From a virus: DNA of 49,437 nt. The notes beneath the pieces were generated by a model. It saw only the letters and a program-made list of their open reading frames with translations, did no database searches and was not told the DNA's origin. The stretch's first letter is position 1. Every line of letters begins with the position of its first letter. The DNA lies in IMG/VR virus record IMGVR_UViG_3300012930_000015, positions 1 through 49,437 of that record. One strand, written 5' to 3'. The position numbers and the translations under genes were made by a program. Below are positions 43,267-49,437 of this stretch, piece by piece.

Positions 43267-44088
43267 TTACCACGGCATGTGAGCGGTGAAGAACGGGACG
43301 GTGATCGCGATCGGGTCGATGTGGTTGAACAGGCCGGTGTGACCGCCGATCGGCGCCGGGGTGTGTTTGGTCAGGAACGGGTCCGCGACGCCGGCGACGA
43401 GCGCGTCGCTGCTGGCGGGGGGGACGGTGGTGTCGTCGCTGGCGTGGATGACGTGGATGGGGATGCGCAGGCCGCGCCACGAGCCGTAGTCGTTCGCGAC
43501 CCGGTACCCGGCGCTGGCCGCGGCGTAGGGGCTGTAGTCGGCGTCGACCTCCGCGGTCCATGTCGAGTTGCTGGCGGTCGGCCCCGGCGCCGGGGCGGTC
43601 GCGTAGGCGGGGACATACCCGGCGGTCGAGTGGAAATAGTCGAGGTCGCACGCGGGCGCCCAGAGGAGCTCGCAGGCCACCAGGGACGTGTAGAACTTCG
43701 CGAGCAGGAGCGAGCAGAGGCCGCCCATCGAGTAGCCGAACACCCCGGCCGGCCCGGCCTTGCCGCCGAGCCCGCCGCTCGCGGTGGCGCGGGCGGCCCA
43801 GGCGAGGCAGTCCGCGCACGCGGCGAGGGCGGCGGCGTCACCCCAATTCGTGAGGTTGATCATGTCGGGGCACACCACGAGCGCGCCGGCTTCGGCGAGA
43901 GCGGCGCAGTGCAGCCCTTGGTAGCTGGTGAGCGGGTTGAAGCTGTAGCCGTGGGCGCCGTGCCCGTGCAAAGCCATCACGACGGGGCGGGAGCCGTCGA
44001 GCGGGGTGTCGAGTCGGCGGATCACGGTGCAGCCGTCCCCAGGGGATGCCGTGGAGTAGCCGGTGCGGAGCTCGACGATCAAAGCCAC
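43267..44088 (-). CDS. Alpha/beta-hydrolase (esterase-like) in the fibre cluster
   Basis: It has 273 residues. VVMALHGHGAHGYSFN (oxyanion region), nucleophile elbow GYSMGG (about 118-123), HASDDTTVP (acid) and GGHTGLFNHID (His) give a full Ser-Asp-His set. GTG 44088 follows GGAGG. Neighbouring genes encode fibre proteins, so it may be a virion enzyme removing acyl groups from surface polymers, or a lysis esterase like LysB. No signal peptide. Confidence 0.82.
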   Translation of the reverse strand: MALIVELRTGYSTASPGDGCTVIRRLDTPLDGSRPVVMALHGHGAHGYSFNPLTSYQGLHCAALAEAGALVVCPDMINLTNWGDAAALAACADCLAWAARATASGGLGGKAGPAGVFGYSMGGLCSLLLAKFYTSLVACELLWAPACDLDYFHSTAGYVPAYATAPAPGPTASNSTWTAEVDADYSPYAAASAGYRVANDYGSWRGLRIPIHVIHASDDTTVPPASSDALVAGVADPFLTKHTPAPIGGHTGLFNHIDPIAITVPFFTAHMPW

Positions 44089-44104
44089 CCGGGGCCTCCA
44101 GGGG

Positions 44105-44695
44105 TCATGCGGCGGCGAGGGCGCGCATGCCGGTCTTGGCGCCGACGGCGACCTGCAGGCTGCCCGTCGTGGTCGCGTTACCCAGCGCCGACATCGCAGT
44201 GAACGTCTTGGAGGTGGAGGGGTGCGCGGCGACCTGGCTGACCGCGGCGACTGAGATCAGGTTGCCGCCTTGGCCGATCGCGGGGACGGTGAACTGGTTG
44301 AGCAGGTACACGGTGACGACGTTGCTCTCATCCCAGATCTGCAGGCGGCACGCGCACGTCGACCCGGACGCGGCGGTCCCGGTCGGCGCGACCGCGATCA
44401 GCGCGAACACGTACAGGTCGTAGGCCACGGCGGTCGGCGCGATCACCAGGCTCGACCAGCCGGTCACCGCGGTGTAGGTGGTGCCGGACACGGCGACCGC
44501 CGACGGGAGCAGGGTCTCACCGAGCTTCTTGCCGGCGGTGGCGACCGGGTTGCCCGGCACCCACAGGCCGCTCACCGAGCTGAACGTGGCGACCTGCCCG
44601 TCGGCCGGCGCGGCGGGGCTGCTGTCGAGGAGGTGCGCGCGGCGCAGGACGGGCTGCACGAGCAGCGACCCGCGGCGGGACAGCAGGGGGCTCAC
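44105..44695 (-). CDS. Tail fibre-region structural protein
   Basis: It has 196 residues. LLDSSPAAPADGQVATFSSVSGLWVPGNP is a fibre-type linker motif (DGQV..F...G.W.PG); the rest is beta-rich (LVIAPTAVAYDLYVFALIAVAPTGTAASGSTCACRLQIWDESNVVTVYLLNQFTVPAIGQG). GTG 44695 overlaps the previous stop. Probable receptor-binding or fibre-tip domain. Confidence 0.7.
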   Translation of the reverse strand: MSPLLSRRGSLLVQPVLRRAHLLDSSPAAPADGQVATFSSVSGLWVPGNPVATAGKKLGETLLPSAVAVSGTTYTAVTGWSSLVIAPTAVAYDLYVFALIAVAPTGTAASGSTCACRLQIWDESNVVTVYLLNQFTVPAIGQGGNLISVAAVSQVAAHPSTSKTFTAMSALGNATTTGSLQVAVGAKTGMRALAAA

Positions 44696-45063
44696 TGGAA
44701 CTCCAGGCCGGACAGGAACACGTTCAGGGAGACGGCGGCCGACGGGTTGACCCAGATCGCGTCGAGCTCCCCGAGCCACAGGACCTCCCCCGGCTCGAGG
44801 ACGGGGAGGCTGTCGCCGGCACCGAGGCTGTAGGCGTCGGGCACGATCTTCGCGGCCGGGCTGTCGGTGGTGCCGGGGTTGACCACGACGGCGACGCCGA
44901 CCGCGACGGGGCTGCCGGTGTCGTTCGTGACGCGTAGGAGGGTGATCTTCGCGGCGCGTCCGGCGGGGACCTGATACCACTTGGTGTCGACCCCGGTCGG
45001 GACCTGCCCGGACACGTCGAGGGCGTGGATCGCGGTCGGCGCGGCGATGTTCAGTGCGGCCAT
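44692..45063 (-). CDS. Tail fibre-region structural protein
   Basis: It has 123 residues. QVPTGVDTKWYQVPAGRAAKITLLRVTNDTGSPVAVGVAVVVNPGTTDSPAAKIVPDAYSLGAGDSLPVLEPGEVLWLGELDAIWVNPS is a beta-sandwich-like sequence of a type seen repeatedly in actinophage tail genes. ATG 45063. Role in adsorption inferred from location. Confidence 0.68.
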   Translation of the reverse strand: MAALNIAAPTAIHALDVSGQVPTGVDTKWYQVPAGRAAKITLLRVTNDTGSPVAVGVAVVVNPGTTDSPAAKIVPDAYSLGAGDSLPVLEPGEVLWLGELDAIWVNPSAAVSLNVFLSGLEFQ

Positions 45064-45067
45064 GCGG

Positions 45068-45550
45068 TCAGCTCCCGAGGGCGATCGCGGCGGCGGCGGC
45101 GGCCGCGCGGGCTGAGGTCAGGACAGCGGCGGCGGCGCCGGCCGCGTCGTACTCGTCGGCCAGGGTGACCGCCCCGACCCGGCCGTCCACGCTCGCGACG
45201 GTGCCGCCGGGAATGTTGACCCAATTGCCGTTGGTCGAGGCGGGGAGGGCGGTGAGCCGGAACGTTTCGTCGAGGTCGGTCTGCACGCAGAAGTCGCCGA
45301 CCGCGGCGGCCAGCGCGAGGCGGGCGGCCTGGTTCGCGACGACCCAGGTGGCGCCGAGCGGGATCGGGGGAAGCTGCGAGGACAGTAATTTACCGCCGGG
45401 GGTGGTGAGGGTGGCGACGCCGCCGGGGGCGGCGAGCGCGGCGGCCGGAATGTAGCTCGTGGCCAGCACGACGTCGCCGGTCAGCCCGTCCACGCTGGTC
45501 ACACCCGTGCCGCCGGACAGGAGCGTGGAGTGGGTGCGGAGCGTGGGCAC
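45068..45550 (-). CDS. Tail fibre protein with two VDG..G.V..A motifs
   Basis: It has 160 residues. VTSVDGLTGDVVLATSYIPAAAL (18-40) and VASVDGRVGAVTLADEYDAAGAAAA (118-142) are typical phage fibre linker motifs; QLPPIPLGATWVVANQAARLALAAAVGDFCVQTDLDETFRLTALP between them is a known adsorption-protein segment. It ends in an Ala-rich helix. GTG 45550. Confidence 0.78.
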   Translation of the reverse strand: MPTLRTHSTLLSGGTGVTSVDGLTGDVVLATSYIPAAALAAPGGVATLTTPGGKLLSSQLPPIPLGATWVVANQAARLALAAAVGDFCVQTDLDETFRLTALPASTNGNWVNIPGGTVASVDGRVGAVTLADEYDAAGAAAAVLTSARAAAAAAAIALGS

Positions 45551-45598
45551 CGGGTCAGGCTATCCGCGCCAGTGCGGGTCGTGGGTTCGGCGCGCGGT

Positions 45599-45976
45599 TC
45601 AGATCGTGCCGCCGGCCCCGGTGATCACGAGCAGGCCGTGGGGGCGGACGGGTTGCAGGCGGGTGCCGGTGATCTTGCTCCAGACGATCCACCGGCCGAC
45701 CGCTGGGGTGAGGTCACCGCCGGGGCCGACGTCGACCCGCAGCCCGTAGGCGAGAACGCCGGCCGGGGTTGTTTCGGTGACCCACGTCGCGGGCACCCAG
45801 GCGAGGTCGTCGGGGGCGGCGCTGTCGTCGAGGCGCGGGGTCCACGGGGTGAGCGCGACCTGCGCCGGTAGGACGGTGGGGTCGGCGGGCTCCCCGGAGG
45901 TCTCGTCCCAGGCGTGGATGCGCGGGAGTAGCAGCGCTTCGAGGCTGCCGGCGGGGATCGTTGCGACGGTGGCCAT
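45599..45976 (-). CDS. Fibre-region protein of unknown role
   Basis: It has 125 residues. IHAWDETSGEPADPTVLPAQVALTPWTPRLDDS ... ETTPAGVLAYGLRVDVGPGGDLTPAVGRWIVWSKITGTRLQPVRP, beta-rich. ATG 45976, four bases after the repeat-protein stop. Probably structural; no family recognised. Confidence 0.6.
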   Translation of the reverse strand: MATVATIPAGSLEALLLPRIHAWDETSGEPADPTVLPAQVALTPWTPRLDDSAAPDDLAWVPATWVTETTPAGVLAYGLRVDVGPGGDLTPAVGRWIVWSKITGTRLQPVRPHGLLVITGAGGTI

Positions 45977-45980
45977 CAGG

Positions 45981-47741
45981 TCAGGATCGTCGCATCAGCT
46001 CAGGCTGCGCGGCGCTCCAGCCGGCGCGCGGCGTGTCGGCGTTCCAGCCGACCCGCGGCGGCTCGTGCGCGGAGAGGAGCCACGGCCGGAACACGCTGCT
46101 GCCGGTCAGGGTCATCGACGTCGGGCAGGTCATCGTCAGCGGCGGGGCGATCTTCACCACGGACGCGCCGAGCGCCATGCCGGCCGACGCGGTCCAGGTG
46201 ATCGCGCCGGCGAACCGGACCGCCCCGGTCAGGGTCAGGCTGGCGGGGCAGGCCCATGCGGTGGCGGCCGCTACGGCCTGCGTGCCGGTCAGGGACAGCC
46301 CGGCCGGGCACGCCCAGCCGAGGGCGCCGACGGTGACCGGCTGGCCGCTGAGGGTGGCGCTGGTGGGGCATGTGAGGGCCACGCTGCCCGCGAGTAGGAG
46401 CGCCCCGGTCAGGGTCAGGTTGGCGGGGCAGGCCCAGGCGGCCTGACCGCCGGTGCCGGTGGTCCCGGTCAGCGTCAGGGCGGTCGGGCACGCCCAGGTG
46501 AGCGCCCCGAGCGCCGTGACCGCGCCGGTCAGGCTCATCGACGCCGGGCAGGCCCAGCCGAGGGCGCCGCCGGTCGGAACGCTCCCCGCGAGAGTCCACA
46601 AGGTCGGGCAGCTCAGGGCGAGCGCGCCGAGCGCGGTATCCGAGCCGGCCAGCGTCAGAGCGGTCGGGCAGGACGCCGCGAGCGCACCCGGTTCGGTGAC
46701 GAGCCCGCCCAGCGACGCCGACGTCGGGCAGGCCGCGGCCAGCGCCCCGGTGGTGGCGACCGCCGCGTCCAGCGAACTGGACGTCGGGCAGGCCATCGCG
46801 AGCGCCCCGAGCTGCTGGACGGATCCGGCCAGGGAAAGGGCGGCCGGGCAGCTCGCGGTGATCGCCCCGGCGAGCAGGAGCGCCCCCGCGAGGCTCTCCG
46901 ACGTCGGGCAGGCCGCGGCGATCGCCCCGGTGGTGGCGACGGACCCGTCCAATGAACTGGACGTCGGGCAGCTCATCGACAGGGCGCCGGTGGTGGCCAC
47001 CGAACCGGCGAGCGTCTCCGAGGTGGGGCAGGCCAACGCGAGGGCGCCGAGATCGGCAACGGACCCGGCCAATGTCAGGGCGGTCGGGCACGTCGCGGAC
47101 AGGGCGCCGGCGATCAACGCATCCGCGTACGCGAGCACCGAGGCGCCCCAGGTGGACGACAGGCCCCACGTCCAGGTCAGGCTGCCGGTGACCGCGTTCG
47201 CGAGGACCTTGTCCGCGACGTCGCTGTCCAGCGTGGCGGTGCCGAACGCCCGCTCGGTGTAGCCGCTCGGCTTGGTGATCGTGGTCTGCGCGGTGGCCAA
47301 CGCCAGCGCGGTGACCGCGATCGTGCCCTGCGTGGTGCTGATGCTGCCGGTGGCGCCGGACGTCGCGGCGCCGCCGGAGCCGTGATTCTTGGCGTCGACC
47401 GGGCTCGCGCCGGTGGCTATGCCGGAGTACTCGAGGAGCTCCCACGTCCACTTCGCATTGCCGCTGAGGGTGACCGTGATCGTGTCCCCGGTGCCCAGGG
47501 TGCCCAGCGGCGCTGAGCAGAAGTTGACGCGGGGGCCGGAGCCGGCGCCGGTGTCGTCGATGGTCCACGCGTTGCCCTGATTGTCCGAGATGGCGGTGAC
47601 GGTGGCGCCGCCCAGCGCGCACACCACAAGGATCGCGCGGTTACCGGAGGCGAGCGCGCTCGAGGGGACCGCGCTGATGCTGCTGGTGGTGCCGGTGAGG
47701 TCCTGGCCGTGGCCCTTCGCGTTGACGAACGCCGCAGGCAC
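45981..47741 (-). CDS. Repeat-containing tail protein with Cys in each 20-residue repeat
   Basis: It has 586 residues. The N-terminal domain (1-210; ISDNQGNAWTIDDTGAGSGPRVNFCSAPLGTLGTGDTITVTLSG, LLEYSGIATGASPVD) resembles a jelly-roll found in phage and bacterial surface proteins. Residues 212-551 are 17 tandem repeats of 20 residues. A tail with HEPPRVGWNADTPRAGW follows. GTG 47741 with GGTAGG. Probably a long side fibre or tail-surface protein; a beta-solenoid fold is inferred. Confidence 0.78.
   Translation of the reverse strand: MPAAFVNAKGHGQDLTGTTSSISAVPSSALASGNRAILVVCALGGATVTAISDNQGNAWTIDDTGAGSGPRVNFCSAPLGTLGTGDTITVTLSGNAKWTWELLEYSGIATGASPVDAKNHGSGGAATSGATGSISTTQGTIAVTALALATAQTTITKPSGYTERAFGTATLDSDVADKVLANAVTGSLTWTWGLSSTWGASVLAYADALIAGALSATCPTALTLAGSVADLGALALACPTSETLAGSVATTGALSMSCPTSSSLDGSVATTGAIAAACPTSESLAGALLLAGAITASCPAALSLAGSVQQLGALAMACPTSSSLDAAVATTGALAAACPTSASLGGLVTEPGALAASCPTALTLAGSDTALGALALSCPTLWTLAGSVPTGGALGWACPASMSLTGAVTALGALTWACPTALTLTGTTGTGGQAAWACPANLTLTGALLLAGSVALTCPTSATLSGQPVTVGALGWACPAGLSLTGTQAVAAATAWACPASLTLTGAVRFAGAITWTASAGMALGASVVKIAPPLTMTCPTSMTLTGSSVFRPWLLSAHEPPRVGWNADTPRAGWSAAQPELMRRS
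46089..47108 (-). repeat. Seventeen in-frame 60-bp repeats
   Basis: Unit pattern GAL-x-x-x-CPT-x-x-x-L-x-G-x-x-x-x-x (20 residues). Sixteen of 17 units keep the Cys; unit 16 reads TASAGMAL instead of xxCPTxxxL, and unit 17 is offset by one residue. The regular Cys spacing would line up in a solenoid. Confidence 0.88.
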
Positions 47742-47748
47742 GGGCTAC

Positions 47749-47880
47749 CTACCCGCGGCCGGTGACCGCGTGCACGATCGCGACGGCGACCACGACGATC
47801 GCGATCCACCACAGCAGGTGGAGAGCGAACCCGGCGCCGCCCAGGAGCAGCGCGAGCAGGAACAGCGCAACGAGCAGCAC
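47749..47880 (-). CDS. 43-residue hydrophobic protein (Streptomyces small-hydrophobic type)
   Basis: LLVALFLLALLLGGAGFALHLLWWIAIVVVAVAIVHAV gives two membrane helices with a GGxGFAxHxLWW core shared with the small hydrophobic proteins common in Streptomyces. GTG 47880. This is one clue to the host lineage. Confidence 0.68.
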   Translation of the reverse strand: MLLVALFLLALLLGGAGFALHLLWWIAIVVVAVAIVHAVTGRG

Positions 47881-47887
47881 GGGGCTG

Positions 47888-48283
47888 CTATCCGCCGAGG
47901 GACTTCGCGACCGCGCCGACCGCGAAGCTGAACGTGTCGCCGCTGTTGGTGGTCTTGGAAGCGGTGAGCGAGCCGAACCAGCGGCGTTTCGGGGTGCCGG
48001 CGGAGTCGAACTCATCAGCGCCGACGACGGTGGCGGCGGGCATGTTCGTGTAGTTGAGCTGCCCCGAGTTGCTCGCGAGGCTGGGGGTGGCGGCGGACGC
48101 GGCGCCGTAGGTGACGGTCTGCGCGGCGTAGCTGCCGCCGGAGACCTCCGTGCCGGCCGACGTCGACGTGGGGGCGGTGGTGGTCAGCCGGAGCTTCACC
48201 GGGGCGGTCGGGTTCGTGTAGGCGGTGGTGCCGTTGCTCGCGTCGAGCAACGCCTGGCATTCGACCTGGACGACGTTGCTCAT
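47888..48283 (-). CDS. Tail fibre / virion surface protein
   Basis: It has 131 residues. NPTAPVKLRLTTTAPTSTSAGTEVSGGSYAAQTVTYGAASAATPSLASNSGQLNYTNMPAATVVGADEFDSAGTPKRRWFGSLTASKTTNSGDTFSFAVGAV is a widespread phage fibre domain (GTEVSGGSY, MPAATV, GDTF.F). ATG 48283 overlaps the previous stop. Confidence 0.85.
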   Translation of the reverse strand: MSNVVQVECQALLDASNGTTAYTNPTAPVKLRLTTTAPTSTSAGTEVSGGSYAAQTVTYGAASAATPSLASNSGQLNYTNMPAATVVGADEFDSAGTPKRRWFGSLTASKTTNSGDTFSFAVGAVAKSLGG

Positions 48284-48591
48284 GACCCGGCCTCCAGCGC
48301 GAGGGCGGCGTCGTGACGGTCTTGGGCTTCGGCGACGGCGTCGGCGTGCTCGTCGGCGTGCTCGTCGAGGTGGGCGGCCAGCGCGAGGCCGCGGGCCTCA
48401 CCGGCCAGGTCGAGGTGCGCGACGCAGACGTGGCAATTGCAGCAGTCCATGTGCCGCACGGTGGTGGTGCCGTCGGCGTTCGCGATGAGATGGCGGGGGT
48501 GGGTGTCGGTGGCGCCGCAGCCGTGGCAGTCCTGGTCCCGCCGGTCGGAGGCGGGGCGGTGGCCGGGGGGCAGCTTCACCTTCGGTGCCAT
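48280..48591 (-). CDS. Zinc-finger-like protein after terminase
   Basis: It has 103 residues. DCHGCGATDTHPRHLIANADGTTTVRHMDCCNCHVCVAHL contains two CxxC units and several His, a likely zinc site; the C terminus is a His/Asp-rich helix (HLDEHADEHADAVAEAQDRH). ATG 48591; ATG 48603 upstream would add four residues. Possibly a nuclease accessory, uncertain. Confidence 0.68.
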   Translation of the reverse strand: MAPKVKLPPGHRPASDRRDQDCHGCGATDTHPRHLIANADGTTTVRHMDCCNCHVCVAHLDLAGEARGLALAAHLDEHADEHADAVAEAQDRHDAALALEAGS

Positions 48592-48616
48592 GACCGGGAG
48601 CATAGGCCCGGAGCGA

Positions 48617-49437
48617 TCAGAATCCCGTTCGGCGGGACAGGCGGCCGGGGCGTGTCGCCCCCACGCTCGCGCCGCGGCCGGGGGCGACGGTGGTCGCGGG
48701 CTGCCGCCGCACCCCGGGCCCGGTGCCCGCCGGCGGGCCGATGAGGCCGAGGAGGCCGAGCAGGTATCTGAGCGCGTCATACCAGTGATCGACGTCGGCT
48801 TTGAGCACGTCCTCGGGGCGTTTCGGGTCGCGCTGCAGGGCGGGGAGGGTGCGGATGAGGTTCCGGCACGTCGAGTAGATCAGCAGGCCGGGTGTGCCGT
48901 CCGCCCGGGGTTTCAGCGCGGTCGCGACGGCCGTGGCGCCTTCGACGCGGCGGTTGTCCGCGCGGACCACGCCGAGTCCGGCCTGGCGGTAGCGGGCGGC
49001 GATCGAGCCGCGGGGGGCGAGGTCGGGGACGCCGACCTGCCCGGGCATGCGGGGCTGCTCGGGCTGGTTGGGGTCCGCCGCCCAGCACGCCGGATCCAGC
49101 GCGGACGGGACCGGGCGTCCGACGCCGTGCTCCTCGGGTGGCATGGAGGCGAGGACGAGCTGGGCCTGCTCCGCGGGTGACAGGCCGACGGCGTCGACCT
49201 CCCGATACACCACGATCAGGTCATCGGCCAGGCGCGCGCCCCACAGGGCGACAAACGGGTTCGTCATGCCGTAGTCCACGCCGATCGCCCGCGGGATACC
49301 CGCGCCGGGCGGGACCGGCATCGACTCGGGGGTGACGACGTGGAGGCCGGTGCGGAAACCGGCGAAGCGGGCGCCCTTGAACACGTTCCAGTCGCCCTCA
49401 AGGTGGGCGGCGCGCTCATCGGCCGGGAGCCCTTCGA
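48617..49437 (-). CDS. terL: Terminase large subunit, C-terminal nuclease part (gene split by the contig ends)
   Basis: Continuation of the frame that starts at 880 (join at 1/49314). It carries the RNase H-like nuclease: GVDYGMTNPFVALWG (first Asp), GVVRADNRRVEGATAV (second acidic centre) and DVDHWYDALRYLLGLL (third Asp). The Pro/Gly/Arg-rich tail after LLGLIGPPAG probably is disordered. Stop at 48617. Confidence 0.93.
   Translation of the reverse strand, partial: EGLPADERAAHLEGDWNVFKGARFAGFRTGLHVVTPESMPVPPGAGIPRAIGVDYGMTNPFVALWGARLADDLIVVYREVDAVGLSPAEQAQLVLASMPPEEHGVGRPVPSALDPACWAADPNQPEQPRMPGQVGVPDLAPRGSIAARYRQAGLGVVRADNRRVEGATAVATALKPRADGTPGLLIYSTCRNLIRTLPALQRDPKRPEDVLKADVDHWYDALRYLLGLLGLIGPPAGTGPGVRRQPATTVAPGRGASVGATRPGRLSRRTGF
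49315..49437. repeat. Terminal direct repeat (right copy)
   Basis: Exact copy of 1-123. Internal to terL when the molecule is closed. Confidence 0.9.

Noticed and set aside
46089-47108. Possible CRISPR array because of regular 60-base periodicity
   Set aside because: The repeats are contiguous, in frame and degenerate, with no spacers. They encode 20-residue protein repeats.
1-49437. tRNA genes
   Set aside because: No cloverleaf-like segment with T-arm signature (GTTCGANTC) in a suitable context was noticed, and there is little non-coding room. A tRNAscan run would settle this.

Overview
This window is a complete phage genome from a very GC-rich host, almost certainly an actinobacterium (Streptomyces or Gordonia-like: very GC-rich third codon positions, many GTG starts, a small hydrophobic protein of Streptomyces type). 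Bases 1-123 are repeated exactly at 49315-49437, so the unique molecule is 49,314 bp and the contig is circular or circularly permuted. The cut falls inside the large terminase gene. Every gene I can support is on the minus strand, so transcription runs from high to low coordinates. Genes are packed with 1, 4 or 8 base overlaps (ATGA, GTGA, TGATG), which implies long translationally coupled operons.

The virion genes describe a contractile-tailed phage (myovirus morphology). Head: a Mu gp29-like portal (33833-35674), a MuF-like minor head protein, a fused Mu gpI-like protease/scaffold, a decoration protein and an HK97-fold capsid protein (29576-30475). Neck and tail: connectors, tail completion, sheath (25429-26907), tube, a G/GT chaperone pair with a probable -1 frameshift, and a tape measure carrying an M15-type peptidase. 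Baseplate (15545-21324): LysM protein, gpD-type hub with a degenerate NlpC/P60 domain, gpV-, gpW-, gpJ- and gpI-like proteins, then a short fibre. Lysis follows (endolysin and holin, 13224-15542). A second group of fibre, adsorption and surface proteins (42653-48591), including an alpha/beta hydrolase and a 586-residue protein with seventeen 20-residue repeats, lies downstream of the terminase. The usual terminase-portal neighbourhood is therefore split by about 13 kb.

Two accessory blocks hold mostly tiny proteins, many with Cys/His metal-binding motifs. The left block (877-11744) has a ParB/N6-N4 DNA methylase fusion, an XRE-type HTH protein, a DUF1643 protein and the two terminase subunits. 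The right block (35704-41575) has a C5 cytosine methyltransferase, an Arr-like ADP-ribosyltransferase, a DUF3850 protein and small membrane proteins. I found no polymerase, primase, helicase, integrase or transposase.

The most interesting non-obvious signals are these. (1) Four copies (8322, 11764, 39543, 41597) of a two-hairpin leader, each 7-10 bases upstream of a Shine-Dalgarno, with covarying stems and an invariant TGACGG loop. (2) A cluster of five DnaA-box-like sites in the only large non-coding gap (8302-8749), a candidate host-DnaA-dependent origin. (3) A parS-like palindrome at 41666-41681. (4) A 288-codon ORF with its own ribosome binding site overprinted on the C5 methyltransferase, where the methyltransferase frame loses its GC3 bias. 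(5) A C5 methyltransferase frame that runs through a 17-bp hairpin and through one copy of the leader element. (6) A likely single-base frameshift in a small metal-binding protein at 37207-37360.
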